Position numbers and translations under genes: made by a program. Under the pieces are notes generated by a model, which worked only from the letters and a program-made list of their open reading frames with translations, did no database searches and was not told where the DNA came from. This document shows positions 1 to 5,002 of a stretch of 6,062 bases of DNA, in pieces (the first letter of the stretch is position 1; each line of letters begins with the position of its first letter). This stretch comes from an uncultured Actinomycetes bacterium (GTDB lineage: Bacteria; Actinomycetota; Actinomycetes; S36-B12), in the NCBI GenBank assembly GCA_937902285.1, contig CALGTB010000068.1:1-6062 (forward strand), in the 5' to 3' direction.

Positions 1-18
1 CAGCTAGCCCGGAACGCG

Positions 19-52
19 GAAGCGCCCCGAACCTCGCGGTTCGGGGCGCTTC
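19..52. terminator. terminator-like hairpin downstream of the DUF3117 gene
   Basis: A perfect 15-bp inverted repeat (19-33 with 38-52, core arm AGCGCCCCGAACC at 21-33) closes a TCGC tetraloop at 34-37. It lies 12 bases beyond the minus-strand DUF3117 stop. No T-tract follows on either strand, which is common for GC-rich actinobacterial terminators. It could act on transcripts from both directions, including any gene entering from the left edge. Confidence 0.7.
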
Positions 53-64
53 GACATTCGTGGC

Positions 65-232
65 TCAGGCGAACAGCACCAGAAGCTTCTCGCCGAGGTC
101 CTTGGCCTCGTCGGCATTGAGCTCGACGACCAGTCGCCCGCCGCCCTCGAGAGGGACTCGCATGACGTAGCCACGTCCCTCCTTGGTCACCTCGAGCGGG
201 CCATCGCCCGTTCGCGGCTTCATCGCGGCCAT
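65..232 (-). CDS. DUF3117 domain-containing small protein
   Basis: This 55-residue protein matches the actinobacterial DUF3117 family over its whole length. It begins MAAMKPRTGDGPLEVTKEGR, continues with a VMRVPLEGGGRLVVEL core, and ends in a short helix-like segment, NADEAKDLGEKLLVLFA. The family is about this size, is widespread in Actinobacteria (Rv1211 in M. tuberculosis) and has no settled biochemical function. I infer a small cytoplasmic beta-rich protein. The reading frame could extend to 352, but the ATG at 232 is chosen because family members start there and a GGAAGGGG ribosome site lies 6 bases upstream. The gene follows the DivIVA-like gene on the same strand with a 160-base gap. 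That gap holds a possible promoter of its own. Confidence 0.93.
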   Translation of the reverse strand: MAAMKPRTGDGPLEVTKEGRGYVMRVPLEGGGRLVVELNADEAKDLGEKLLVLFA

Positions 233-238
233 GTGGGT

Positions 239-246
239 CCCCTTCC
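239..246 (-). promoter_or_regulatory. ribosome binding site of the DUF3117 gene
   Basis: On the minus strand this reads GGAAGGGG, 6 bases before the ATG at 232. It decides the start in favour of the 55-residue product over the longer open frame that begins at 352. Confidence 0.7.
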
Positions 247-296
247 GTCCCTGACTCGGTCGAGCAGAAGTCCGCGTCCTGCGCGGGCATCCACCT

Positions 297-302
297 ATTA
301 TC
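297..302 (-). promoter_or_regulatory. possible -10 element for the DUF3117 gene
   Basis: The minus strand reads GATAAT (5 of 6 matches to TATAAT), in an AT-rich patch within very GC-rich surroundings. A start near 290 would give a leader of about 57 bases carrying the GGAAGGGG site. No convincing -35 is visible at the expected distance, so the call rests on the -10 alone. The rest of the 233-392 gap holds only a weak 7-bp inverted repeat (359-365 with 388-394) at the end of the preceding gene. Confidence 0.4.
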
Positions 303-392
303 GCGGATCGGCCGGTGACGGGGACCGGCGGGGGCCATGCTCGGCGCGGCATCGCCGCGACCGGGGACCGCGTCGTCAGCGTCGCCGCCCGG

Positions 393-638
393 TCACGTCT
401 GGCCCTGCTCTGGCGGCGTCAGGCGGTCGATCTCCGCCTGCATGCGGGCAAGCTCCTGGTCGACCTCATCCATCCGGTAGCCGCGCACCACGACGTCGAA
501 CTCGACCTCGCCGTCGATGCGGTCCGGCCGCAGGTCCGGGTCGACGGGCGGGAGCTCGCCGAGCAGCCCGAGGGTGGCGAGGAAGACGCCGGCCACCACG
601 AGGACGCCCACGACGACGAAGAGCCAGGTCACGCGCAT
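393..638 (-). CDS. membrane-anchored mini-protein with DivIVA-type motif
   Basis: The product is 81 residues. Residues 4-27 (WLFVVVGVLVVAGVFLATLG core) form one strongly hydrophobic transmembrane segment. An acidic linker (about 28-47) follows. Residues 48-60 read FDVVVRGYRMDEV(D), resembling the N-terminal DivIVA/Wag31 signature F-x-x-x-x-RGY-x-x-x-E-V-D. A short amphipathic stretch (about 58-73) could begin a coiled coil but stops far short of a full DivIVA protein. The position matches M. tuberculosis Rv1209, upstream of the DUF3117 gene in the same direction. I infer a small envelope protein, perhaps linked to polar or septal scaffolds. The ATG at 638 is the first plausible start before the membrane segment. 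Upstream frame extends to 1157 but overlaps a well-supported opposite gene. No strong ribosome site is visible, so the exact start is uncertain. Confidence 0.82.
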   Translation of the reverse strand: MRVTWLFVVVGVLVVAGVFLATLGLLGELPPVDPDLRPDRIDGEVEFDVVVRGYRMDEVDQELARMQAEIDRLTPPEQGQT

Positions 639-759
639 ATTGGACCACGGGCGAGCCGCCTGCGCCGCTCGCCACCCCTGCCCGCTATTCCTTACGTGCC
701 GCTGACGGTGACACCACCGCCCTCCAACGTGGCTCCGGCAGTGTCGAGGCATGACAGCA

Positions 760-777
760 GCACCCCCACCGGGGTGC
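760..777 (+). other. small hairpin in the leader of the secreted-protein gene
   Basis: GCACCCC (760-766) pairs perfectly with GGGGTGC (771-777) around a 4-base loop, ending 12 bases before the AAGGAG site. If transcription begins upstream, this stem would lie in the 5' leader and could affect stability or ribosome access. The rest of the divergent gap (639-801) shows no clear promoter on either strand. Confidence 0.4.
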
Positions 778-789
778 CTCGCCCACACG

Positions 790-795
790 AAGGAG
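790..795 (+). promoter_or_regulatory. ribosome binding site of the DUF5666-like gene
   Basis: AAGGAG stands 6 bases before the ATG at 802. It selects this start over the in-frame ATG at 751, which has no such site and would put 17 extra residues before a normal signal peptide. Confidence 0.8.
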
Positions 796-801
796 ACGCA
801 C

Positions 802-1488
802 ATGTCCCGCTCGAAGAACCTCACCATCACCCTCGGCTCGCTCGCTGCCGGCGCCGTCCTGGCGACCAGCATCACCGGCATCGCCATGGCCGCGGACTCA
901 TCGCCCAGCCCCAGCTCATCGTCGTCGAGCTCATCCGGTGAGTCCGGTGCCACCGATCCGGCAGCCGGACCGGCCGGCGACGGGCAGCGCGGCGGACCGC
1001 GCGACGGCGGTCCCGGCCGGGGCGGCATGCTCGGGGCGCCCGGCACGGAGCCCCTGCACGGTGAGATCGTCGTCCAGGCTGAGGACGGCACCGTCTCGAC
1101 GGTCCGGATGATTCGCGGAACCGTCACGGCGGTCAGCTCGACGTCGATCACCGTCAAGGCCGAGGACGGCTACAGCACGACGTTCGCCGTCGATGCCAGC
1201 ACGACCGTGCACAGCGGTCTGAGGCCTCATGGCAAGCCCGGCGACGCGGCCGTGGACACGGCCGGGTCCATCAGCGACGTGGCAGTCGGCGACGTGGCCG
1301 ACGTGCACGGCACCGTCAGCGGGTCGTCGGCCACCGCGACCCGGGTGCACTCGATGACCGCGGCCGAGGCCGAGCAGGCGGAGGCCGACCGGCTCGCGCA
1401 CGAGCAGGAGCACGCGGACCGCAGCGGGAGCGCGACCGGCTCGACGTCGTCCGGATCCGACGTGTCGGGCACCACGCTGGCCGGCTAG
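802..1488 (+). CDS. secreted DUF5666-like domain protein
   Basis: This 228-residue protein starts with a Sec-type signal peptide: MSRSKN, a hydrophobic core (about 7-27), then A-M-A at 28-30 as a likely signal peptidase I site. There is no lipobox cysteine, so the product is probably exported and not lipid-anchored. A serine/proline then glycine-rich low-complexity linker (32-80) follows. The folded part (about 86-185) looks like a DUF5666-type small beta-barrel: IRGTVTAVSSTSITVKAEDG, a T-T-F-A-V-D strand, and a VGDVADVHGTV segment. The tail is alanine/glutamate-rich, then serine/threonine/glycine-rich and disordered. Function is unknown; family proteins are commonly extracytoplasmic. The gene interrupts, on the opposite strand, a block otherwise conserved in actinobacteria. 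It ends head-on with the LOG gene, sharing the CTAG that forms both stops. Confidence 0.85.
   Translation: MSRSKNLTITLGSLAAGAVLATSITGIAMAADSSPSPSSSSSSSSGESGATDPAAGPAGDGQRGGPRDGGPGRGGMLGAPGTEPLHGEIVVQAEDGTVSTVRMIRGTVTAVSSTSITVKAEDGYSTTFAVDASTTVHSGLRPHGKPGDAAVDTAGSISDVAVGDVADVHGTVSGSSATATRVHSMTAAEAEQAEADRLAHEQEHADRSGSATGSTSSGSDVSGTTLAG
1485..1488. other. CTAG shared by two convergent stop codons
   Basis: TAG at 1486-1488 ends the plus-strand DUF5666-like gene. Read on the minus strand, 1487-1485 is TAG and ends the LOG gene. The palindromic tetramer therefore serves both, leaving no intergenic space and no room for an intergenic terminator. Confidence 0.95.
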
Positions 1489-2066
1489 CCGAGCGGGTCG
1501 GCCTCGGCCGTCGCCCGCACCGTGGACAGCGCCTCGGCGATCTGGTCGAGCGCGCTGTCCACGTCGGTGGCCCAGTGCACGCGCTCGGCGGCGTGGTCGG
1601 ACACGAAGCCGCGCTCCTGCCACGCTGCGACCTGAGCGCGGAGCAGGTCGAAGTCGCCCCAGGGATCCAGCACGACCACGGGCTTGTGGTGCATGTTCAG
1701 CGAACGGGCGGTCCAGGCCTCGACCAGCTCCTCCAGGGTGCCGATGCCTCCCGGCAGTGCGAGGAAGGCATCTGAGCGCTCGTCCATGATGCCCTTGCGC
1801 TGGCGCATGTCGCGGGTGACGACGAACTCGTCGGAGTCGTGGTCGGCGACCTCCATCGCGACGAGGGCGTCGGGGATCACGCCGATCGTGTGCCCCCCGC
1901 CGGCCCGTGCGGCGCGCGCCACGGCGCCCATCATCGAGATCGACCCGGCACCCGACACCAGCGTCCAGCCCCGCCTGGCGATCGCCGCCCCGACGTCGTG
2001 GGCGAGCGCGGAGTAGCGCTCATCGATGAGCAGGCTCGACGAGCAGAAGACGCAGACGGCGGGCAC
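1485..2066 (-). CDS. LOG family (TIGR00730) phosphoribohydrolase
   Basis: This 193-residue protein is a LOG/lysine-decarboxylase-like enzyme. The family hydrolyses cytokinin riboside 5'-monophosphates, and probably other nucleotide monophosphates, to free base and ribose 5-phosphate in the cytosol. Visible motifs are the nucleotide-binding N-terminus PAVCVFCSSS (2-11), GWTLVSGAGSISMMG (33-47; many homologues have GGG where this has GAG), the R-x-R-K motif (R88, R90, K91) and the signature PGGIGTLEE (105-113) ending in the catalytic-site glutamate. Length is normal for the family. It resembles M. tuberculosis Rv1205 and holds the same relative place near dapE. The start chosen is GTG at 2066, placed 7 bases after a TAGGGT -10, so the message is probably leaderless. 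The GTG at 2075 and the frame extending to 2144 lie in or above that promoter. Physiological substrate is not shown by sequence. Confidence 0.9.
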   Translation of the reverse strand: MPAVCVFCSSSLLIDERYSALAHDVGAAIARRGWTLVSGAGSISMMGAVARAARAGGGHTIGVIPDALVAMEVADHDSDEFVVTRDMRQRKGIMDERSDAFLALPGGIGTLEELVEAWTARSLNMHHKPVVVLDPWGDFDLLRAQVAAWQERGFVSDHAAERVHWATDVDSALDQIAEALSTVRATAEADPLG

Positions 2067-2073
2067 GGTGGCC

Positions 2074-2079
2074 ACCCTA
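2074..2079 (-). promoter_or_regulatory. -10 element for leaderless LOG gene
   Basis: The minus strand reads TAGGGT, a TANNNT actinobacterial -10. Seven bases (GGCCACC) separate it from the GTG at 2066, so transcription probably begins at or next to the start codon. No good -35 is visible. No Shine-Dalgarno sequence precedes the GTG, which agrees with leaderless translation. Confidence 0.55.
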
Positions 2080-2112
2080 GAGTCCGCCGTCCCGCGGCGC
2101 CGAGCCCCCGTG

Positions 2113-2141
2113 TTGACAGACCGCGAGACTAGTTGTAAATT
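2113..2141 (+). promoter_or_regulatory. sigma70-type promoter of yceI
   Basis: A perfect TTGACA -35 (2113-2118) is followed, after exactly 17 bases, by TAAATT (2136-2141), which fits TANNNT. The expected start is near 2148, giving a leader of about 53 bases with an AAGGAG ribosome site at 2190-2195. This is the strongest-looking promoter in the window. Confidence 0.85.
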
Positions 2142-2147
2142 CAACTA
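2130..2147. promoter_or_regulatory. palindromic operator over the yceI -10
   Basis: TAGTTG (2130-2135) and CAACTA (2142-2147) are perfect inverted half-sites around the 6-base -10 hexamer. An 18-bp TTG...CAA dyad of this kind is typical of MarR-family operators, and its position would let a bound dimer block RNA polymerase. A weaker related dyad, TTGA-ATCA-TCAA, follows at 2155-2166. No regulator gene is present in the window, so the regulator is unidentified. Confidence 0.65.
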
Positions 2148-2200
2148 CAAGAGCTTGAATCATCAACAGTCGAACGTCCCACAGATACGAAGGAGCAGTC

Positions 2201-2764
2201 ATGAGCACCGCAACCACCGACCTCACCCTGGCCAACGCCACCGGCACCTGGGTCATCGACGCCTCGCACACGAACCTCGGCTTCTCGGCCCGCCACGCCA
2301 TGGTCGCCAAGGTCCGCGGCAACTTCGGGGAGTTCTCCGGCTCGTTCACCATCGACGGCGACAACCTCGCCGCCTCCTCGGCCGAGCTCACCATCCAGGC
2401 CGCCAGCATCGACACCAAGTCCGCCGACCGCGACGGGCACCTGAAGTCGGCCGACTTCCTCGACGTCGAGGTCTACCCGACCATCACGTTCGTCTCGACC
2501 AGCGTCGCCCCCAAGGGCGCCGGCGTGGTCGTGACCGGTGACCTCACCATCCACGGCGTGACCAAGTCCGTCGACGTCGACTACGACTTCGTGGGCATCA
2601 GCCAGGATCCGTGGGGCAACACCAAGATCGGCTTCGAGGGCTCCACGAAGATCAGCCGAAAGGACTTCGGGCTGGTCTGGAACGTGGCGCTCGAGTCGGG
2701 CGGGATCCTCGTCGGCGACGAGATCAAGCTGAACCTCGACGTCGAGGCCGACAAGAAGGCCTGA
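2201..2764 (+). CDS. yceI: YceI family lipid-binding protein
   Basis: The 187-residue product matches the YceI family end to end: GTWVIDASHTNLGFSARHAM (15-34), VRGNFGEFSGSF (38-49), SIDTKSADRDGHLKSADFLD (69-88), YPTITFVS (92-99), GDLTIHGVTKSVDVD (113-127), and a closing ISRKDFGLVWN...GGILVGDEI (151-175). YceI proteins form a lipocalin-like beta-barrel that holds isoprenoid or amphiphilic ligands such as polyprenyl chains. Many Gram-negative members are periplasmic. This one has no signal peptide and is predicted cytoplasmic. The ATG at 2201 follows AAGGAG with 5 bases between. The gene is monocistronic, bounded by its own promoter with operator and by a long hairpin. The exact ligand and role, possibly stress-related given the MarR-like operator, are inference. 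Confidence 0.95.
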   Translation: MSTATTDLTLANATGTWVIDASHTNLGFSARHAMVAKVRGNFGEFSGSFTIDGDNLAASSAELTIQAASIDTKSADRDGHLKSADFLDVEVYPTITFVSTSVAPKGAGVVVTGDLTIHGVTKSVDVDYDFVGISQDPWGNTKIGFEGSTKISRKDFGLVWNVALESGGILVGDEIKLNLDVEADKKA

Positions 2765-2773
2765 CGCACCACC

Positions 2774-2816
2774 CACTGACCCCCTGCGTCGCCCCCGGCG
2801 ATGCAGGGGGTCAGTG
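2774..2816. terminator. 20-bp bidirectional terminator between yceI and dapE
   Basis: Bases 2774-2793 pair with 2797-2816 around a CCC loop. The outer 14 bp (CACTGACCCCCTGC with its complement) are perfect, then one G-T wobble, then 5 more pairs. It begins 9 bases after the yceI stop, and its right arm contains the dapE stop (2811-2813), so it can terminate both convergent genes. No T-tract follows on either side. Confidence 0.85.
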
Positions 2817-3893
2817 CTGTCCGGAGGGCTGGAGCCAGTCCCTGAGCCGTGACAGGCACGACTCCAGCTGGCTCACGGGCACGTACTCGCCCCGTGTGTG
2901 GGCCAGGGCGGGGTCACCCGGGCCGAAGTTCAGCGCCGGGATCCCGAGCGCCGAGAAGCGGGCCACGTCGGTCCAGCCGAACTTGGGGCGCGGCTGCTCG
3001 CCCACCGCCGCGATGAACGCCGCGGCGGCGGGCCGGTCGAGGCCGGGACGTGCGCCCGGGGCCGCGTCCACGACGACGACGTCGAAGCCGGCGAACACCT
3101 CCGACACGTGCGCCACCGCCTGGTCGACATCCATGTCGGGCGCGAACCGGTAGTTCACCGTGACGACGCACTCGTCCGGGATGACGTTGCCCGCGACGCC
3201 GCCGCGGATCCCGACCGCGTTGAGGCCCTCGCGGTACTCGAGGCCGTCGATGACCGGACGTCGGGGCACGTAGGCGGTCAGGCGCGCGAGGACCTCCCCC
3301 GAGGAGTGGATCGCGTTGGAGCCCAGCCAGGACCGGGCACTGTGCGCCCGCTCCCCCCGGGTCGAGACCTCGACGCGGAGCGTTCCCTGGCAGCCTGCCT
3401 CGATGCCCGCATCGGACGGTTCCATGAGGATCGCCAGATCGGCCTCCAGAAGGTCGGGACGCTCGTCCGCGAGGCGCTGCAGCCCGTTGAAGCGCGCCTC
3501 GACCTCCTCGCAGTCGTAGAACACGTACGTCACGTCGCGGGTGGGCGCGCTGACGGTGGCGGCCAGCAGCAGGGCGACGGCGACGCCGCCCTTCATGTCG
3601 CAGGCGCCGAGGCCGAAGAGCAGCCCGTCGTCGAGCCGGTGCGGCAGATTGGCGTTGACCGGCACCGTGTCGAGGTGGCCGCCGATGAGGACCCGCTCCG
3701 GTCGCCCGAGGTCGGTGCGGGCCACCACCGTGTTGCCATGGCGTTCCACCGTCAGGTGGGCAGCAGGCGCGAGGGCCGCCTGCACCGCATCAGCGAGGGC
3801 CACCTCGTCGTGGGAGACGCTGGGCACGTCGACCAGCTGGGCCGTCAAGGCCACCACTCCGGCAGCGAGGTCGAGGTGGTCGGATGCGCGCAC
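2811..3893 (-). CDS. dapE: succinyl-diaminopimelate desuccinylase
   Basis: DapE hydrolyses N-succinyl-LL-2,6-diaminopimelate to LL-diaminopimelate and succinate in the cytosol, supplying peptidoglycan and lysine. The 360-residue protein is an M20-family di-zinc peptidase of normal length. Expected metal ligands are visible: H73 in GGHLDTVPV, bridging D99 in ACDMKGG, E130 and E158 (LMEPSD), and H332 near the C-terminus (ALAHTRGEY). E129 is the expected general base in DCEEVEARFNGL. The lid/dimerisation domain spans roughly 175-290, including GERAHSARSW and GGVAGNVIPDECVVTVNYRF. The GTG at 3893 is the only sensible start: no ribosome site precedes it, and a TACCGT -10 ends 6 bases upstream, so translation is probably leaderless. 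It diverges from dapD, as in M. tuberculosis (Rv1202/Rv1201c). Its stop lies inside the shared terminator stem. Confidence 0.96.
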   Translation of the reverse strand: MRASDHLDLAAGVVALTAQLVDVPSVSHDEVALADAVQAALAPAAHLTVERHGNTVVARTDLGRPERVLIGGHLDTVPVNANLPHRLDDGLLFGLGACDMKGGVAVALLLAATVSAPTRDVTYVFYDCEEVEARFNGLQRLADERPDLLEADLAILMEPSDAGIEAGCQGTLRVEVSTRGERAHSARSWLGSNAIHSSGEVLARLTAYVPRRPVIDGLEYREGLNAVGIRGGVAGNVIPDECVVTVNYRFAPDMDVDQAVAHVSEVFAGFDVVVVDAAPGARPGLDRPAAAAFIAAVGEQPRPKFGWTDVARFSALGIPALNFGPGDPALAHTRGEYVPVSQLESCLSRLRDWLQPSGQH

Positions 3894-3927
3894 ATCGCTA
3901 CGGTAGCCGCATGAGCGCTGACACCAC
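3876..3927. promoter_or_regulatory. symmetric divergent promoter of dapE and dapD
   Basis: GCTAC-G-GTAGC (3897-3907) is a perfect palindrome centred on 3902. It contains TACGGT on the plus strand (3899-3904) and TACCGT on the minus strand (3905-3900), both TANNNT -10 elements sharing 5 bp. Each is followed by 6 bases and then a start codon: ATG at 3911 (dapD) and GTG at 3893 (dapE), both 9 bases from the centre. A GTGGT pentamer lies near the -35 position on each strand (3876-3880 and 3927-3923). Neither gene has a Shine-Dalgarno sequence, which agrees with leaderless transcripts starting at the codons. Confidence 0.75.
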
Positions 3928-4882
3928 TGAGGACCCGGCCGACGCTGCCGCGACGCTGCCCGTCACCGGCGGGGCGTCGGGGCTGGGGCTGGCGACCTTC
4001 GCCGGCGACGTCATGCTCGACACCTGGTACCCGGCTCCCGCCCTCGGCACCACTCCCCCCGACGTGCCGAGCCTGGACTCCGGGATCGACGCCGACCCGT
4101 CGCGGGGCGTGACCGTGCGATCGGTCGTGACGATCATCGAGGACCTCCAGGCCCCGCCCGTCAGCACCGCGGACGCCTACCTGCGCCTGCACCTGCTGTC
4201 GCACCGCCTGGTCCGGCCGCGCAGCATCAACCTTGAGGGCATCTTCGGGATCCTGCCGATCGTCGCCTGGACCGATGCGGGGGCGGTGCCTGTCGACGGC
4301 GTGACGGCGGCACGCCTCCACCTGCGGCGCAAGGGCCAGCACCTGACGATCCACGGGGTCGATCGCTTCCCGCGCATGGTCGACTACGTGGTGCCCTCGG
4401 GCGTGCGCATCGCCGACGCCGACCGCGTGCGACTCGGAGCGCACCTCGCCCCCGGCACGGTCGTCATGCACGAGGGCTTCGTCAACTTCAATGCGGGCAC
4501 GCTGGGCACCTCGATGGTCGAGGGCCGGATCTCGTCCGGGGTCGTGGTCGGGGACGGCTCCGACGTCGGCGGAGGCGCGTCCATCATGGGGACCCTGTCC
4601 GGGGGCGGCACCCAGGTGATCAGCATCGGGCGCGGCTGCCTCATCGGGGCCAACGCCGGCGTCGGCCTCTCGCTGGGCGATGAGTGCGTCGTCGAGGCCG
4701 GCCTCTACGTCACCGCCGGCTCGAAGGTGACGCTGCCCGACGGTGCAGTCGTCAAGGCACGCGAGCTCTCGGGGGCCTCCGGGCTGCTGTTCCGGCGGAA
4801 CTCGGTGACGGGCGCCATCGAGGTCGTCCCGACCTCAGGCACCTGGTCAGGCCTCAACGCCGCCCTGCACGCCCCCCACTAG
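3911..4882 (+). CDS. dapD: tetrahydrodipicolinate N-succinyltransferase (actinobacterial type)
   Basis: DapD transfers succinyl from succinyl-CoA to tetrahydrodipicolinate, a step two before DapE in lysine/diaminopimelate synthesis. The 323-residue protein closely follows M. tuberculosis DapD (317 residues, from memory). The N-terminal domain contains GLGLATFAGDVMLDTWYPAP (24-43) and DAYLRLHLLSHRLV (88-101). DRFPRMVDYVVPSGVRIADA (151-170) leads into the left-handed beta-helix with hexapeptide repeats (about 160-275). E204 in SMVEGRIS aligns with the proposed catalytic Glu199 of the M. tuberculosis enzyme. VVGDGSDVGGGASIMGTLSG (212-231) and ARELSGASGLLFRRNS (283-298) are also conserved. The active enzyme is a trimer in this family. 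The ATG at 3911 is preferred over the in-frame ATG at 3884, which lies upstream of the predicted -10 and would overlap the dapE start. The long hairpin 19 bases downstream probably ends the transcript. Confidence 0.96.
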   Translation: MSADTTEDPADAAATLPVTGGASGLGLATFAGDVMLDTWYPAPALGTTPPDVPSLDSGIDADPSRGVTVRSVVTIIEDLQAPPVSTADAYLRLHLLSHRLVRPRSINLEGIFGILPIVAWTDAGAVPVDGVTAARLHLRRKGQHLTIHGVDRFPRMVDYVVPSGVRIADADRVRLGAHLAPGTVVMHEGFVNFNAGTLGTSMVEGRISSGVVVGDGSDVGGGASIMGTLSGGGTQVISIGRGCLIGANAGVGLSLGDECVVEAGLYVTAGSKVTLPDGAVVKARELSGASGLLFRRNSVTGAIEVVPTSGTWSGLNAALHAPH

Positions 4883-4901
4883 CCCGTTTCTCCCGTTCTC
4901 C

Positions 4902-4954
4902 GGGACAAGCGCGCACTTTCCCGTCCAACGGCGCCGAAAGTGCGCGCTTGTCCC
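4902..4954. repeat. long hairpin, copy 1 of a paired repeat (dapD terminator position)
   Basis: A perfect 19-bp inverted repeat: GGGACAAGCGCGCACTTTC (4902-4920) pairs with 4936-4954 around 15 bases. A smaller stem CCGT/ACGG (4921-4924 with 4928-4931) can form inside the loop. It lies 19 bases after the dapD stop and 48 bases before the next ATG, and no T-tract follows. A closely related hairpin stands after the next gene. It may be a terminator, a repeated element tied to that gene, or both. Confidence 0.9.
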
Positions 4955-4967
4955 TGTGGATGAGCAG

Positions 4968-4996
4968 TTGGCAGGGGCACTTCCGGGCGCGAGCGT
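4968..4996 (+). promoter_or_regulatory. possible promoter for the winged-helix/nuclease-like gene
   Basis: TTGGCA (4968-4973) matches TTGACA in 5 of 6 positions. After exactly 17 bases comes GAGCGT (4991-4996), which keeps only the A2 and T6 of a -10. Six bases then lead to the ATG at 5003, the same spacing as at dapD. This would make a leaderless message and explain the absence of a ribosome site. The -10 is poor, so confidence is low. Confidence 0.35.
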
Positions 4997-5002
4997 GTGT
5001 CC

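Noticed and set aside
1..18. Possible end of a plus-strand gene at the left edge (TAG at 5-7)
   Set aside because: Too few bases remain to assess coding. The hairpin at 19-52 would fit a convergent neighbour, but nothing in the window proves one.
639..1157. Upstream extension of the DivIVA-like gene to 1157 on the minus strand
   Set aside because: It would overlap the signal peptide and linker of the well-supported secreted-protein gene, and the added residues are low-complexity. The membrane segment begins right after the ATG at 638.
931..1623. Minus-strand 230-codon open frame across the DUF5666-like and LOG gene ends
   Set aside because: The translation is arginine/glycine-rich without recognisable motifs and conflicts with two genes supported by motifs and start signals.
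2898..3914. Long plus-strand open frame of 338 codons opposite dapE
   Set aside because: It is the complement of a clearly recognisable DapE with all metal ligands. Its translation is rich in R, A, D and H with no family resemblance, as expected for antisense frames in GC-rich DNA.
4883..4900. Near-tandem CCCGTTTCT / CCCGTTCTC before hairpin copy 1
   Set aside because: Only two short imperfect copies. It cannot be tested as a target duplication because the sequence beyond copy 2 is outside the window.
4955..4963. TGTGGATGA after hairpin copy 1, resembling a DnaA box
   Set aside because: It differs by one base from TGTGGATAA, stands alone, and there is no dnaA, dnaN or cluster of boxes. A single 9-mer is not evidence of an origin.
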